NCBI RefSeq assembly: GCF_946477055.1
Contig: NZ_CAMKXG010000123.1
Coordinates: forward strand, 1 to 10,163
Source of the DNA: Lonsdalea britannica
Lineage (GTDB): Bacteria; Pseudomonadota; Gammaproteobacteria; Enterobacterales; Enterobacteriaceae
Reading direction: 5' to 3'
DNA length: 10,163 bases
Below, one piece after another: positions 1 to 7,100 of the stretch. Below the pieces are notes generated by a model that was given only the letters and a program-made list of their open reading frames with translations, was not told where the DNA came from and did no database searches. Position 1 is the stretch's first letter. Every line of letters starts with the position of its first letter. The position numbers and the translations under genes were made by a program.

Positions 1-293
1 CCTTTGACCAGCGTACTCATGGAGATGGCGATCTTGGCGGGCAGTTCACCGTTGCAGATATCTTCAATAAATGCCGTCGCCGCCTGAGTAAACGTGGGCA
101 GCTGCAAATCGTTATTTTGCCAGCGGGCGGCGCCTTCCCACAGCAACGCCAGCAGGATCAGTAATAGAGACTTGCGAACGGCGCCTAGATTCCACAGGCG
201 GTTAAGCAGTGGCAATGGCTGGGCGACGTTGATATCGGTCAGCGGAGCCAGCTCTCTCTGGTACTCCGGACGAACAGGGGGAAGTTGACTCAT
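1..293 (-). CDS. ABC transporter permease (TauC/SsuC type), N-terminal part only
   Basis: This is the inner-membrane permease of a TauABC/SsuABC-type importer, expected to form the channel that works with the ATPase and binding protein encoded just upstream. Only the first 97 codons are present, and the reading frame runs off the left edge of the window without a stop. Translation from the ATG at 293 starts MSQLPPVRPEY and has a cytoplasmic N-terminus of about 35 residues. A first hydrophobic segment follows at about residues 40-53 (LLLILLALLWEGAA), then the pre-domain stretch LPTFTQAATAFIEDI typical of this permease family before its main transmembrane domain. An AAAGG ribosome binding site lies about 7 nt before the ATG. 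The gene starts 31 nt after the ATPase stop, so it belongs to the same operon. The order binding protein, ATPase, permease is that of tauABC. Whether a tauD-like dioxygenase follows cannot be seen. The substrate is not identifiable from this fragment. Confidence 0.85.
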   Translation of the reverse strand, partial: MSQLPPVRPEYQRELAPLTDINVAQPLPLLNRLWNLGAVRKSLLLILLALLWEGAARWQNNDLQLPTFTQAATAFIEDICNGELPAKIAISMSTLVK

Positions 294-324
294 CGTAAAA
301 CCTTTCATGTTATGAAGAGAAACA

Positions 325-1200
325 TCAGCGCGAGTGTTGTCCGGCCAGCGCTCTAACGGGAGAGTGCGTCGACGTGGCTGGCGTCGGGGCCACCGGATGA
401 CCCGCCGGAAACAGCAGATCGTGAATGCGCCGCGCCGCCGCCTGAAACTCCTTGCCGCCCTCATCGTGGTGGGAGAACTGATGACAATTCAGCTCTGCGC
501 GCACCCGTCCCGGATGTGGCGACAGCAGGAGAATACGATTACCGACCACCAACGCTTCTTCAATGGAGTGGGTGACGAACAGGAGGGTAAAGCGCACCTC
601 CTCCCAAAGCTCAAGCAGCTCTTGCTGCATTTTGCGGCGAGTCAGCGCATCCAGCGCCGCGAATGGTTCATCCATCAGCAGCACCTTCGGTTTCATCGCC
701 AGCGCGCGCGCAATCGCGACCCGCTGCTTCATACCCCCGGAGAGCGTATGCGGCCAGGCGTTGGCAAAGTCCGCCAGTCCCACTTTTTCCAGATAGTACA
801 TCGCCTGATCGCGCGCTTCGGCGGCGGACAGTTTGCCGGTCACGCGCAGTGGAAACTGCGTATTTTCCAGCACGGTTTTCCACGGCGGCAGCTGGTCGAA
901 CTCCTGAAAGACCATCATCCGTTCCGGACCCGGCTGCGTAATCGCCTTTCCTTCCAGCAGGATGCGGCCGTCAACTGGCGGCAGAAAACCGCCGACGGCC
1001 TTTAACAGGCTGGATTTACCGCAGCCGGAAGGACCGAGCAGAATAAAGCGTTCGGCCGGGAAAATATCGAAGCTGACGTCGTGAGTCGCGCGTACCCGAC
1101 GTTCGCGGGTGGCGTATTCCAGACCGACGCTTTCCACCTGCAACAGTGGGACGGCGGGGCGGATCGTGGCATCACGATCCTGCGATAAATGCAAAGACAT
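325..1200 (-). CDS. ABC transporter ATP-binding protein (TauB/SsuB family)
   Basis: This is the cytoplasmic ATPase that powers import through the adjacent permease. All nucleotide-binding motifs are intact in the 291-residue product: Walker A GPSGCGKS at 56-63, Q-loop glutamine in VFQE near 99, ABC signature LSGGMKQR at 153-160, Walker B VLLMDEP at 173-179, D-loop ALD at 182-184 and the switch histidine in VTHS at 211. The pattern PWKTVLEN after the Q-loop and the length fit the nitrate/sulfonate/taurine (NitT/TauT) ATPase family. The last 25 or so residues form a Pro/Thr/Ser-rich tail beyond the usual domain end, probably disordered. The ATG at 1200 is preceded by GAGAGGAA with about 6 nt spacing, which supports this start. 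The gene lies 119 nt downstream of the binding-protein gene and 31 nt before the permease start. Family assignment is secure; substrate is not. Confidence 0.93.
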   Translation of the reverse strand: MSLHLSQDRDATIRPAVPLLQVESVGLEYATRERRVRATHDVSFDIFPAERFILLGPSGCGKSSLLKAVGGFLPPVDGRILLEGKAITQPGPERMMVFQEFDQLPPWKTVLENTQFPLRVTGKLSAAEARDQAMYYLEKVGLADFANAWPHTLSGGMKQRVAIARALAMKPKVLLMDEPFAALDALTRRKMQQELLELWEEVRFTLLFVTHSIEEALVVGNRILLLSPHPGRVRAELNCHQFSHHDEGGKEFQAAARRIHDLLFPAGHPVAPTPATSTHSPVRALAGQHSR

Positions 1201-1290
1201 CTTAGTTTCCTCTCGTTGGGGTCAATCGCCGGTGAGGACGTTGACCACGCTTCGTTGCCACACGTACGCCCGCCAAATCGCAAGGGGTGG

Positions 1291-1311
1291 GAGGGCGTAG
1301 CTAGACGCCTC
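1291..1311 (-). promoter_or_regulatory. Intercistronic hairpin between binding protein and ATPase genes
   Basis: Nine bases after the binding-protein stop codon, the minus-strand RNA can form a stem from GAGGCGT and ACGCCCTC around a CTAGCT loop, with one bulged base. No T-run follows, so it is not a classical terminator. By analogy with other binding-protein-first operons, such a structure can stabilise the upstream mRNA 3' end and raise the binding protein relative to the ATPase and permease. That role is inference. The rest of the 119 nt gap shows only the ATPase ribosome binding site. Confidence 0.4.
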
Positions 1312-1319
1312 GGCAGCCT

Positions 1320-2381
1320 TTAGCTTCCCGAAGCGACGTGGGGATCGTCGAAGAAATAATCCTTAACCGACTCGGGATTGTTTTTCAGCGCGCCGACGCG
1401 GTACATGAACTGGCCCAGAGACAGCGTATTCTGCGGCGTGATACTGAATTTGGATTCAGGGCTTTTGAGGATGCTGAGCAACAGTTTGCGGTCGATTTTT
1501 GATTTGGTGATGCGGATAAAAGCGTCTGCCGCCGCTTCAGGATTTTTGGCGGTGAAATCCGCCGCTTCGGCCAGCGCATCGACAAAAATCTTGTAGGTGC
1601 GAGGGTTCTCCTGGCGGAATTTTTCCGTGGTGTAAAGCACGACCGGCGACGTCGGCCCGCCCTGAACGTCATAGGAGTTCAGGACGATATGGGCCTTGGG
1701 ATTGCCTGCCAGCTCCTGCTCCTGAAAAGGCGCGTTGGCGAAGTGGGCGGAAATCTCGGTGCCGCCGCTGATAATCGCGGCGGTGGCATCCGGGTGCGGT
1801 ACGGCGACCTGTAGCTTATCCAGACGGTTATACGCCTTGTCGCCCCAGAGTTTGGCTGACGCCGCCTGGAGGAAGCGAGACTGCACGGAGACGCCAACGG
1901 CGGGGACGGCAATGCGATCTTTATCCGTAAAGTCGGCGATCGTTTTGACGTTGGGGTTAGTGCTCACGAGATAGTAGGGAAAGCTGCCGGTGGCGAGCAC
2001 TGCCTTCACGTTTTGCCGATTTCTGGTGCGGTCCCACAGGGTAAACAGCGGGGCGATGCCGGCGCCCGCAATATCCACCGATCCTGACAGTAACGCGTCA
2101 TTTACTGCCGCGCCGCCGGAGAGTTGCAGGTAATCCACTTTGACATCCAGCCCCTCGGCTTTGGCATGTTTCTCTATCAGCTGTTTATCCTGCGCCACGT
2201 TCAGCAGGAGATAAACGATGCCGAATTGCTGTGCGATACGCAGCTGGCCTTCTGCCTGCGCCTGCAAGGGGAAGGCGAGCGCTGACGTCAACAGCGCGGC
2301 CGAGGTAGTCAAACCCATTAACGTGCGGGAAAAACGCCGGGTGGGGCGAACAGGAGTCCTCTGGTTTTTCATTCTCAGCAT
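1320..2381 (-). CDS. Periplasmic substrate-binding protein, NMT1/SsuA (NitT/TauT) family
   Basis: This is the soluble receptor that delivers a small solute to the permease. The 353-residue product begins with a Sec-type signal peptide. A basic region rich in Arg (to about residue 19) is followed by the hydrophobic LMGLTTSAALLTSALAF and a likely cleavage after AQA at residues 41-43. The mature part has NMT1/SsuA-like features: an early LRIAQQFGIVYLLLNVAQ segment, LSGGAAVNDALLSGSVDIAGAG (roughly 88-109), a DFTDKDRIAVPA segment at the lobe crossover, and a C-terminal helix region with KNNPESVKDYFF. Length is normal for the family. The frame also allows a start at the fourth codon (ATG at 2372); neither start has a strong ribosome binding site. 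The gene is first in the importer operon. Such proteins are commonly annotated for aliphatic sulfonates, taurine or nitrate, but the pocket cannot be assigned by eye. RRF near residue 15 resembles a twin-arginine motif but lacks the consensus, so Sec export is preferred. Confidence 0.9.
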   Translation of the reverse strand: MLRMKNQRTPVRPTRRFSRTLMGLTTSAALLTSALAFPLQAQAEGQLRIAQQFGIVYLLLNVAQDKQLIEKHAKAEGLDVKVDYLQLSGGAAVNDALLSGSVDIAGAGIAPLFTLWDRTRNRQNVKAVLATGSFPYYLVSTNPNVKTIADFTDKDRIAVPAVGVSVQSRFLQAASAKLWGDKAYNRLDKLQVAVPHPDATAAIISGGTEISAHFANAPFQEQELAGNPKAHIVLNSYDVQGGPTSPVVLYTTEKFRQENPRTYKIFVDALAEAADFTAKNPEAAADAFIRITKSKIDRKLLLSILKSPESKFSITPQNTLSLGQFMYRVGALKNNPESVKDYFFDDPHVASGS

Positions 2382-2402
2382 CCATTAAAAGTGTTTATGC
2401 CC

Positions 2403-2496
2403 TTCGGCCGAATGTGTCCGTTTTCAACGGCACAGGCTGGGTAAAATAGCGATGACGAGACGTTATTATTCCGTCGTCATGCCAATAACCGTTATT
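2403..2496 (-). promoter_or_regulatory. Upstream region of the importer operon with stacked palindromes
   Basis: The 120 nt before the binding-protein gene hold several small symmetric elements. These are TTCGGCCGAA (2403-2412), a 9 bp stem with one bulge and a 3 nt loop (2413-2422 with 2426-2434), ATGACGA/TCGTCAT (2452-2458 with 2474-2480), and a 13 bp near-palindrome AATAAC-C-GTTATT (2484-2496). They probably include operator or 5' leader structure. I could not pick one convincing sigma-70 promoter. A CysB/Cbl-type control would be usual for sulfonate uptake genes, but no such site can be called by eye. Short palindromes are expected by chance in such sequence, so only the clustering is suggestive. 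Confidence 0.3.
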
Positions 2497-3107
2497 TTAT
2501 TCAGTCTGTGAATCTGGCCGGTATGATTATTTTAAATAAATGTTTTTTATTACTTTAGTTTAATATACCCCGTTTTAATTAGGGTATAGGCGCAGCATAA
2601 ATGACCGCCTCCTCCTCGCTAAATCGCGTTTTGTAATAAGCTAGAGGTAAAGGTTATTTCCTGCGGGAAAGTCTTTTTTGCGAGTTAATAAGCCTCTTTC
2701 TCCTGACCGGCGCTGATGCCTTATCAACGAAAACTTTCATGCTGTTAATTTTATCATGCTGAAATTTAATGTTTTTCTTGTCTTTGTTTGGGGGCGGAGA
2801 TCTAGTGGAACGATATTCTCACTGTGTCGTGATCTCTAACTTGGCTTTTATCGACACTCATAAAGGTATTTGCTTATTTTGTTTTTAGTTATCTATATTT
2901 CGGCATTGAAAAATAGTCGCCATACACGATAAAGCATGGCTAGCCATTTTTATGGTCAAACTCAACCCCCATGAAGCCTAAAGCGAAATAACAAAGGTGA
3001 GGCTGGCGAAGGCCTTTTTGAGCGCCGACAATGAAAACGGATGTTAGGTTTAAACAATGCATTTCCGCTCGGACGGTCTTTATAGGCCCTCCAACCTAAC
3101 CACCCGC

Positions 3108-3150
3108 TGCTCTTTCAATTGAAGTTCACTTAGTGACATTGAAAGGGGCA
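3108..3150. repeat. Long imperfect hairpin in the AT-rich block
   Basis: CTTTCAAT (3112-3119) pairs perfectly with ATTGAAAG (3138-3145), and the stem can be extended outward by TGC/GCA across a bulge. Inside it, TCACT and AGTGA (3126-3130, 3132-3136) form a second stem on a 1 nt loop. The whole element can fold as one forked or kinked hairpin on either strand. No T-run follows on either strand, so it does not look like a factor-independent terminator. Function unknown. Confidence 0.35.
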
Positions 3151-3357
3151 TAAATCAGAATGCAGACGAATATTTTCTCCGACTACACAATCGCCGTATC
3201 TGCAATCGTTTTTCGCAGATAAAAAATAAAATCCTCCTTTAAATCCGTCTCCACGGCGAGAATGTTTCGAAAATTCAATATTAATCACATCTAAATGATC
3301 TCGTGTTTTTTTCGCCTCCGTAGAAATAACAGTGAAATAATAACAAAGTGGAACCAT
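3130..3357 (-). CDS. Doubtful small ORF, 75 codons, no recognised family
   Basis: This is an open frame within the AT-rich block, starting MVPLCYYFTVIS and ending CPFQCH. It is rich in Cys, Phe and Tyr, has no signal peptide or membrane segment that I would call, and no recognisable domain. The ATG at 3357 lacks a ribosome binding site (the preceding bases are AACACAGATAAAAG). A strong AAAGGAGG does occur inside the frame, near 3232-3240 on this strand, but no start codon sits at a useful distance. Its downstream end runs into the hairpin at 3108-3150. It is most likely a chance ORF, possibly a decayed gene remnant. Confidence 0.12.
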   Translation of the reverse strand: MVPLCYYFTVISTEAKKTRDHLDVINIEFSKHSRRGDGFKGGFYFLSAKNDCRYGDCVVGENIRLHSDLCPFQCH

Positions 3358-3541
3358 CTTTTATCTGTGTTTGGGTTTTTATTTTTCAACGGAAGTTAAA
3401 CCAACACGCTTTTTTATAAAAAATTAATTTGTATGTCTCCGATAAAAAAGCCGGGAGATTGCACAAGGTTATTTTAATTTAGGGGGATTGTTTCGGAGCG
3501 TTATTTAAATTTGAAAGTGTAACGCAATATAAATAGGAAGC

Positions 3542-3706
3542 GTGAGGGGTAAATTAATTCTTCGGCTAAGAAAACGCATGGTTTCGAAAATAAAAACACA
3601 TAGAAATACGATTAATCCCGTTGCGTTCTGGGTTTTTCCACCTGCGGTGGCTGGCGGGCGGAAAAGAGCGTGGAGGAGGATTGTCTATATAACTCATTGT
3701 ATTTAA
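3542..3706 (+). CDS. Doubtful micro-ORF, 54 codons, strongly basic
   Basis: A frame starting at GTG 3542 has AGGA three bases before it. A second in-frame ATG lies at 3578. The product would be 54 residues (42 from the ATG), with about 15 Lys/Arg, a short nonpolar centre NPVAFWVFPPAVAGG and basic flanks. It overlaps the GC-richer patch at 3615-3680. There is no known family match that I can recall, and the ribosome binding site spacing is short. It may be a chance frame, a regulatory upstream ORF or a cationic peptide. I give it little weight. Confidence 0.12.
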   Translation: MRGKLILRLRKRMVSKIKTHRNTINPVAFWVFPPAVAGGRKRAWRRIVYITHCI

Positions 3707-3900
3707 TCAGTTTTTTTGCGATTTGCGTGAGCCGAAATATTCACTGATCCGGGTATTAATCAGATGCGGGCAATATTAAAAAAAAGGTGTTTTCGTAATA
3801 GAACAATCGCCGGTAATTAATGACTTGGCAATATGGATTTTTATTAAAAATAATCAAAAATAAAATTTGCCGATACTTTAATCAGACGTTTTATTTGCTC

Positions 3901-3930
3901 TTGCTTAAATAAGTTTTTTATACCTATCAT
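3901..3930 (+). promoter_or_regulatory. Candidate sigma-70 promoter for the NRPS gene
   Basis: TTGCTT (3901-3906) and TATCAT (3925-3930) are separated by 18 bp in an A/T-rich setting, which would give an untranslated leader of roughly 195 nt. The -10 element overlaps the left arm of a 7 bp inverted repeat ATACCTA (3920-3926) / TAGGTAT (3969-3975), a possible operator pair. A competing candidate is TTGTGA (3982-3987), 16 bp, TATTAC (4004-4009), closer to the gene. In AT-rich DNA such matches are common, so this is a prediction only. Confidence 0.35.
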
Positions 3931-4060
3931 AGAAAAATAAAAATGATGGAACATTATTCCTTACCCTTTAGGTATTATTGTTTGTGAGATTTCCTCGTGA
4001 AATTATTACACCGGGCTTTTAACTCCAAGTTATTAAGCTACGTCAGTGGCGAAAATTGAG

Positions 4061-4098
4061 ACCCATTAAAATCTCATTCCGTGACGAAATTAATGGGT
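4061..4098 (+). promoter_or_regulatory. Leader hairpin upstream of the NRPS ribosome binding site
   Basis: ACCCATTAA (4061-4069) and TTAATGGGT (4090-4098) form a perfect 9 bp stem with a 20 nt loop, ending 22 nt before the AGAGGA ribosome binding site (4121-4126). Loop bases ATTCC (4076-4080) can instead pair with GGAAT (4099-4103) just after the stem, so two mutually exclusive folds are possible. That is compatible with translational or transcriptional control of the NRPS mRNA, or the DNA element could be a protein operator. No T-run follows, so it is not a plain terminator, and I recognise no known riboswitch class. Confidence 0.4.
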
Positions 4099-4133
4099 GG
4101 AATCTGCGTGGTAATTAGAAAGAGGAATGTTTT

Positions 4134-7100
4134 ATGCCTGAAAAGGAACCCTGTCCACTGAGCGCTGCCCAACAGGAAGTTTGTTTCGCGATCGCAAAAG
4201 CTGAGCATAATTTTAATTATCATCTCTGTGACGTGCTTGAATTTAAAGGGCAACTTAATAGTGCTTTGCTCGTTCAAGCCATCAATACGGTGTGCCGGGA
4301 AGTCGATACCACGCACACCCAATATGAAATAGACCCTGCTTCCGGGCAATATGTCCAATATATCGTGCCTTGTCTGACCCACGAATACGTCCAGTGTGTC
4401 GACCTCACCGCGGAACGCGACCCCGAGCCCGCCTATCAGGCGCTGTTGGATAATCTTCTGGATTACGATATGGACCTGTCTCGTGCGCCGCTGATCCGCT
4501 ACGGCCTCGTCAAAATCGCTGACGACCAGCATCGTCTGATAGAGATGGGAACGCACTTGATCCTGGATGGCTACAGCCATGGGATCTTGTTCCGCCTGTT
4601 GGCCGAACATTACGGACAGCTGTTGCGCAATGAGACGCCTGCGCCACTGGTGCTGGAACCATTGAAGCGGGTGTATGAAGTGGAGCAGGTTTACCGTGAA
4701 AGTGCATCCTATCTGAAGGATCAGGCTTACTGGCGCGCGTATTGTCTGGATTTACCGGAAGTCACGCAGCTGGTGCCGGGCAGCGTGCCGTTAGCCAAGC
4801 TCAACCGTCTGCGTAATCGTTATACCGGGGAAAATCTGGACCGCCTCAGAACCGTTGCCGCCCTCCAATATCCGGAATTACGTTTATCGAGCATCCTTAT
4901 TGCGGTCTGCGCGGCCTACCTACATAAAATGACGGGGCAGGACGAACTGGTTGTCGGTATGCCTGTCGCCGCCCGAAAAATGAAAGCGCTGCGCAATGTC
5001 CTGTCCATGGTTGCCAACATCCTGCCATTGCATATCTCTTTCTCCGCCGATTCCACGATCGTCTCTGTCGCAGCGGCTATTCAGCGGCAGCTGCGCCACC
5101 ATTTGTTACACCAGGGCTACCGTTCGGAATCCATGATCCGCGATCTTTATGCCGAACGTGGTCACAAGCCGCTGTTTAATACCTTGATCAATGTGATTGC
5201 CTATGACCAAAGCGCCCATTTCGACGGCTGTGAAATGTCGGTGGATAATGTGGCCTGCGGGCCGGTAGAGCATCTGAGTTTCAATATATTCGACCGTAAC
5301 AGCGACGGACATCTGGACTTTGGGTTCGACGCCAATGCGGATTTGTATTCGATGGAAGCCCTCGAACTGTATTACCAACGGCTGGTTTCTTTGCTGGAGC
5401 AGTTTGTGGATGCGCCGGAAACGCGGGTCGCGGATTTCGACCTGCTGCTGCCCGGAGAGCGTGAACGCGTTTACCCGCTGCCGCCCCGGCCGGATGCGCT
5501 GCCGCTGTTCCCCGAAACGTTTGCCGAGTCTGTCCGCGCTCATGCCAACGAGATTGCGCTGGTGCAGGATAAACGTGAGGTCAGCTACGCCGAGCTGAAC
5601 GAGGCTTCGCATCGTCTGGCCGCGTATTTGCGCGAGCGCGGCATTCGACCCGGCGACGATGTCGCGGTCATTGTCGCGCGCAGCGTTGAATGGGTGGTGA
5701 CGATGGCGGCCCTGTTCAAACTGGGCGCCTGCTATATTCCGATCGTGCCGGAGTTGCCGGAAGGGCGTATCAGCTACATTCTCGCCGACGCCAAACCGGC
5801 CGCCGTGATTGTGGTGTCGGACAGTCCGCTGAATGCCGACGTCGATCCGTCTATCGTGCTGCGTTTGACGACGGAAAAATTAGCCTCGCTGCCGCCGGCG
5901 ACGCGTCCTCTGGATCGTTTTGATCCCGCTACGCTGGCCTACCTGATTTACACCTCCGGTTCGACCGGTAAACCGAAAGGGGTGGAAGTCACCCACCGTA
6001 ATCTGGTGTCGATCGCGGGATCGGCGATCGCCGCGGCAAAATTACAGCCCGGCGTTCGGGTGCTGCAGTTCATCGCGGCAGGGTTCGATATGTCCGTTCT
6101 GGAAATCTTCATGACGCTGCTTTCCGGCGCGACGTTGGTGATTGCGGACAAGGTCTCCGCCACGCCGGGCCGGGCGTTGGCATCGCTGATCAAGCGCCAA
6201 AACATCCATGCGCTGGTCATGACGCCGAGCCTGCTGGCCTATCACCAGACGGAAGATTTCCCGCAGGGCATGACCCTGTTGCTGGGCGGGGAATCCTGCA
6301 CGTTGGCGCTCTTGGCGCGTTTCTCTCACTGCCGGTTGCTTAACGTTTACGGCCCGACGGAAACCTCGTTCGCCACCTCGATTAACGCCCATTACGGCTC
6401 GGGCGACCTTTCCATCGGCGAACCGACGGCCAATACGCGTCTCTACGTCGTCGACCGGAACCAACATCTGCTGCCGCCGGGCGCCTGGGGTGAGCTGTAT
6501 ATCGCCGGGCCGGGCGTCGCCAGAGGCTACCGCAACCGTCCGGATCTCACGGCGGAAGGCTTTGTTCCCGACCTGCAGGACGCCGAACGCAGAATGTACC
6601 GGGCGGGAGACCGCGTTTTCTTCGACCATCAGGGACGCATCCACTATCAGGGCCGGAAAGATAATCAGGTCAAACTGCGCGGTCTGCGCATCGAGCTGGA
6701 TGAAATCAAGAATGCGCTGCTGAGCTGTCAAGGCGTGGAAGATGCGGTGGCGATGCTCAAGGAGCTGGCCTATGGTCCGGCGATTGTCGCTTACGTCGCC
6801 AACAGACAGCTGGAGCTGGACAGCGAAACCCTGAAACTGGCCGTCGGTCGTCAACTGCCGCAGTACATGGTGCCCAGCGTGATTATGGTGGTCGAATCGT
6901 TCCCGCTGACGCCTAACGGCAAGCTGGCCGTCCGCGAACTGCCCGAGCCTATCATGCAGGATAACGTTGAACTGTCGCCGCCGCGCACATCGGAAGAAGC
7001 GTCGCTGTGCCGCCTGTTCGCCACCATCCTCGAATGCGACGAGGTTTACGCCAACCAGAACTTTTTCACGCTCGGGGGGCATTCGCTGCTGGGATTACAG

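Larger units (their letters stand above)
2386..4133. other. 1.75 kb AT-rich intergenic block without a convincing gene
   Basis: This stretch separates the divergent importer operon and NRPS gene. It is visibly richer in A and T than both flanks, with many A- and T-runs, and has stops in all frames at short intervals. I see no tRNA, rRNA, known transposase or CRISPR repeat. It contains candidate promoters near 3901 and 3982, a 7 bp inverted repeat TATACCC/GGGTATA (2564-2570, 2582-2588), and an 8 bp inverted repeat GTTAGGTT/AACCTAAC (3043-3050, 3093-3100). There is also a hairpin at 3108-3150, the octamer TTAATCAG three times (3703, 3756, 3878), and a leader hairpin next to the NRPS start. Two patches, about 2990-3110 and 3615-3680, are GC-richer than their surroundings and could be remnants of older genes or noncoding RNA. 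Length and base composition suit a region bound by H-NS-like silencers, which is inference. Confidence 0.7.

Noticed and set aside
334..1005. Long plus-strand ORF of 223 codons
   Set aside because: It is antisense to the ABC ATPase, whose motifs are complete; the product is Arg/Gln/His-rich as expected for a shadow of GC-rich coding DNA.
2797..2836. Inverted repeat GAGATC/GATCTC with inner AGTG/CACT
   Set aside because: Six- and four-base arms with an unequal interior are expected by chance in this length of sequence.
2756..2839. 27-codon plus-strand frame starting MLKFNVFLVFVW
   Set aside because: No ribosome binding site and nothing to support coding.
2936..2947. 12 bp palindrome ATGGCTAGCCAT
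   Set aside because: Isolated and not near a gene start, with no second copy. Probably chance.
3043..3100. Integron attC-like site (GTTAGGT ... ACCTAAC fit GTTRRRY and RYYYAAC)
   Set aside because: The two core sites are in the opposite order to a real attC, and no integrase or cassette is nearby.
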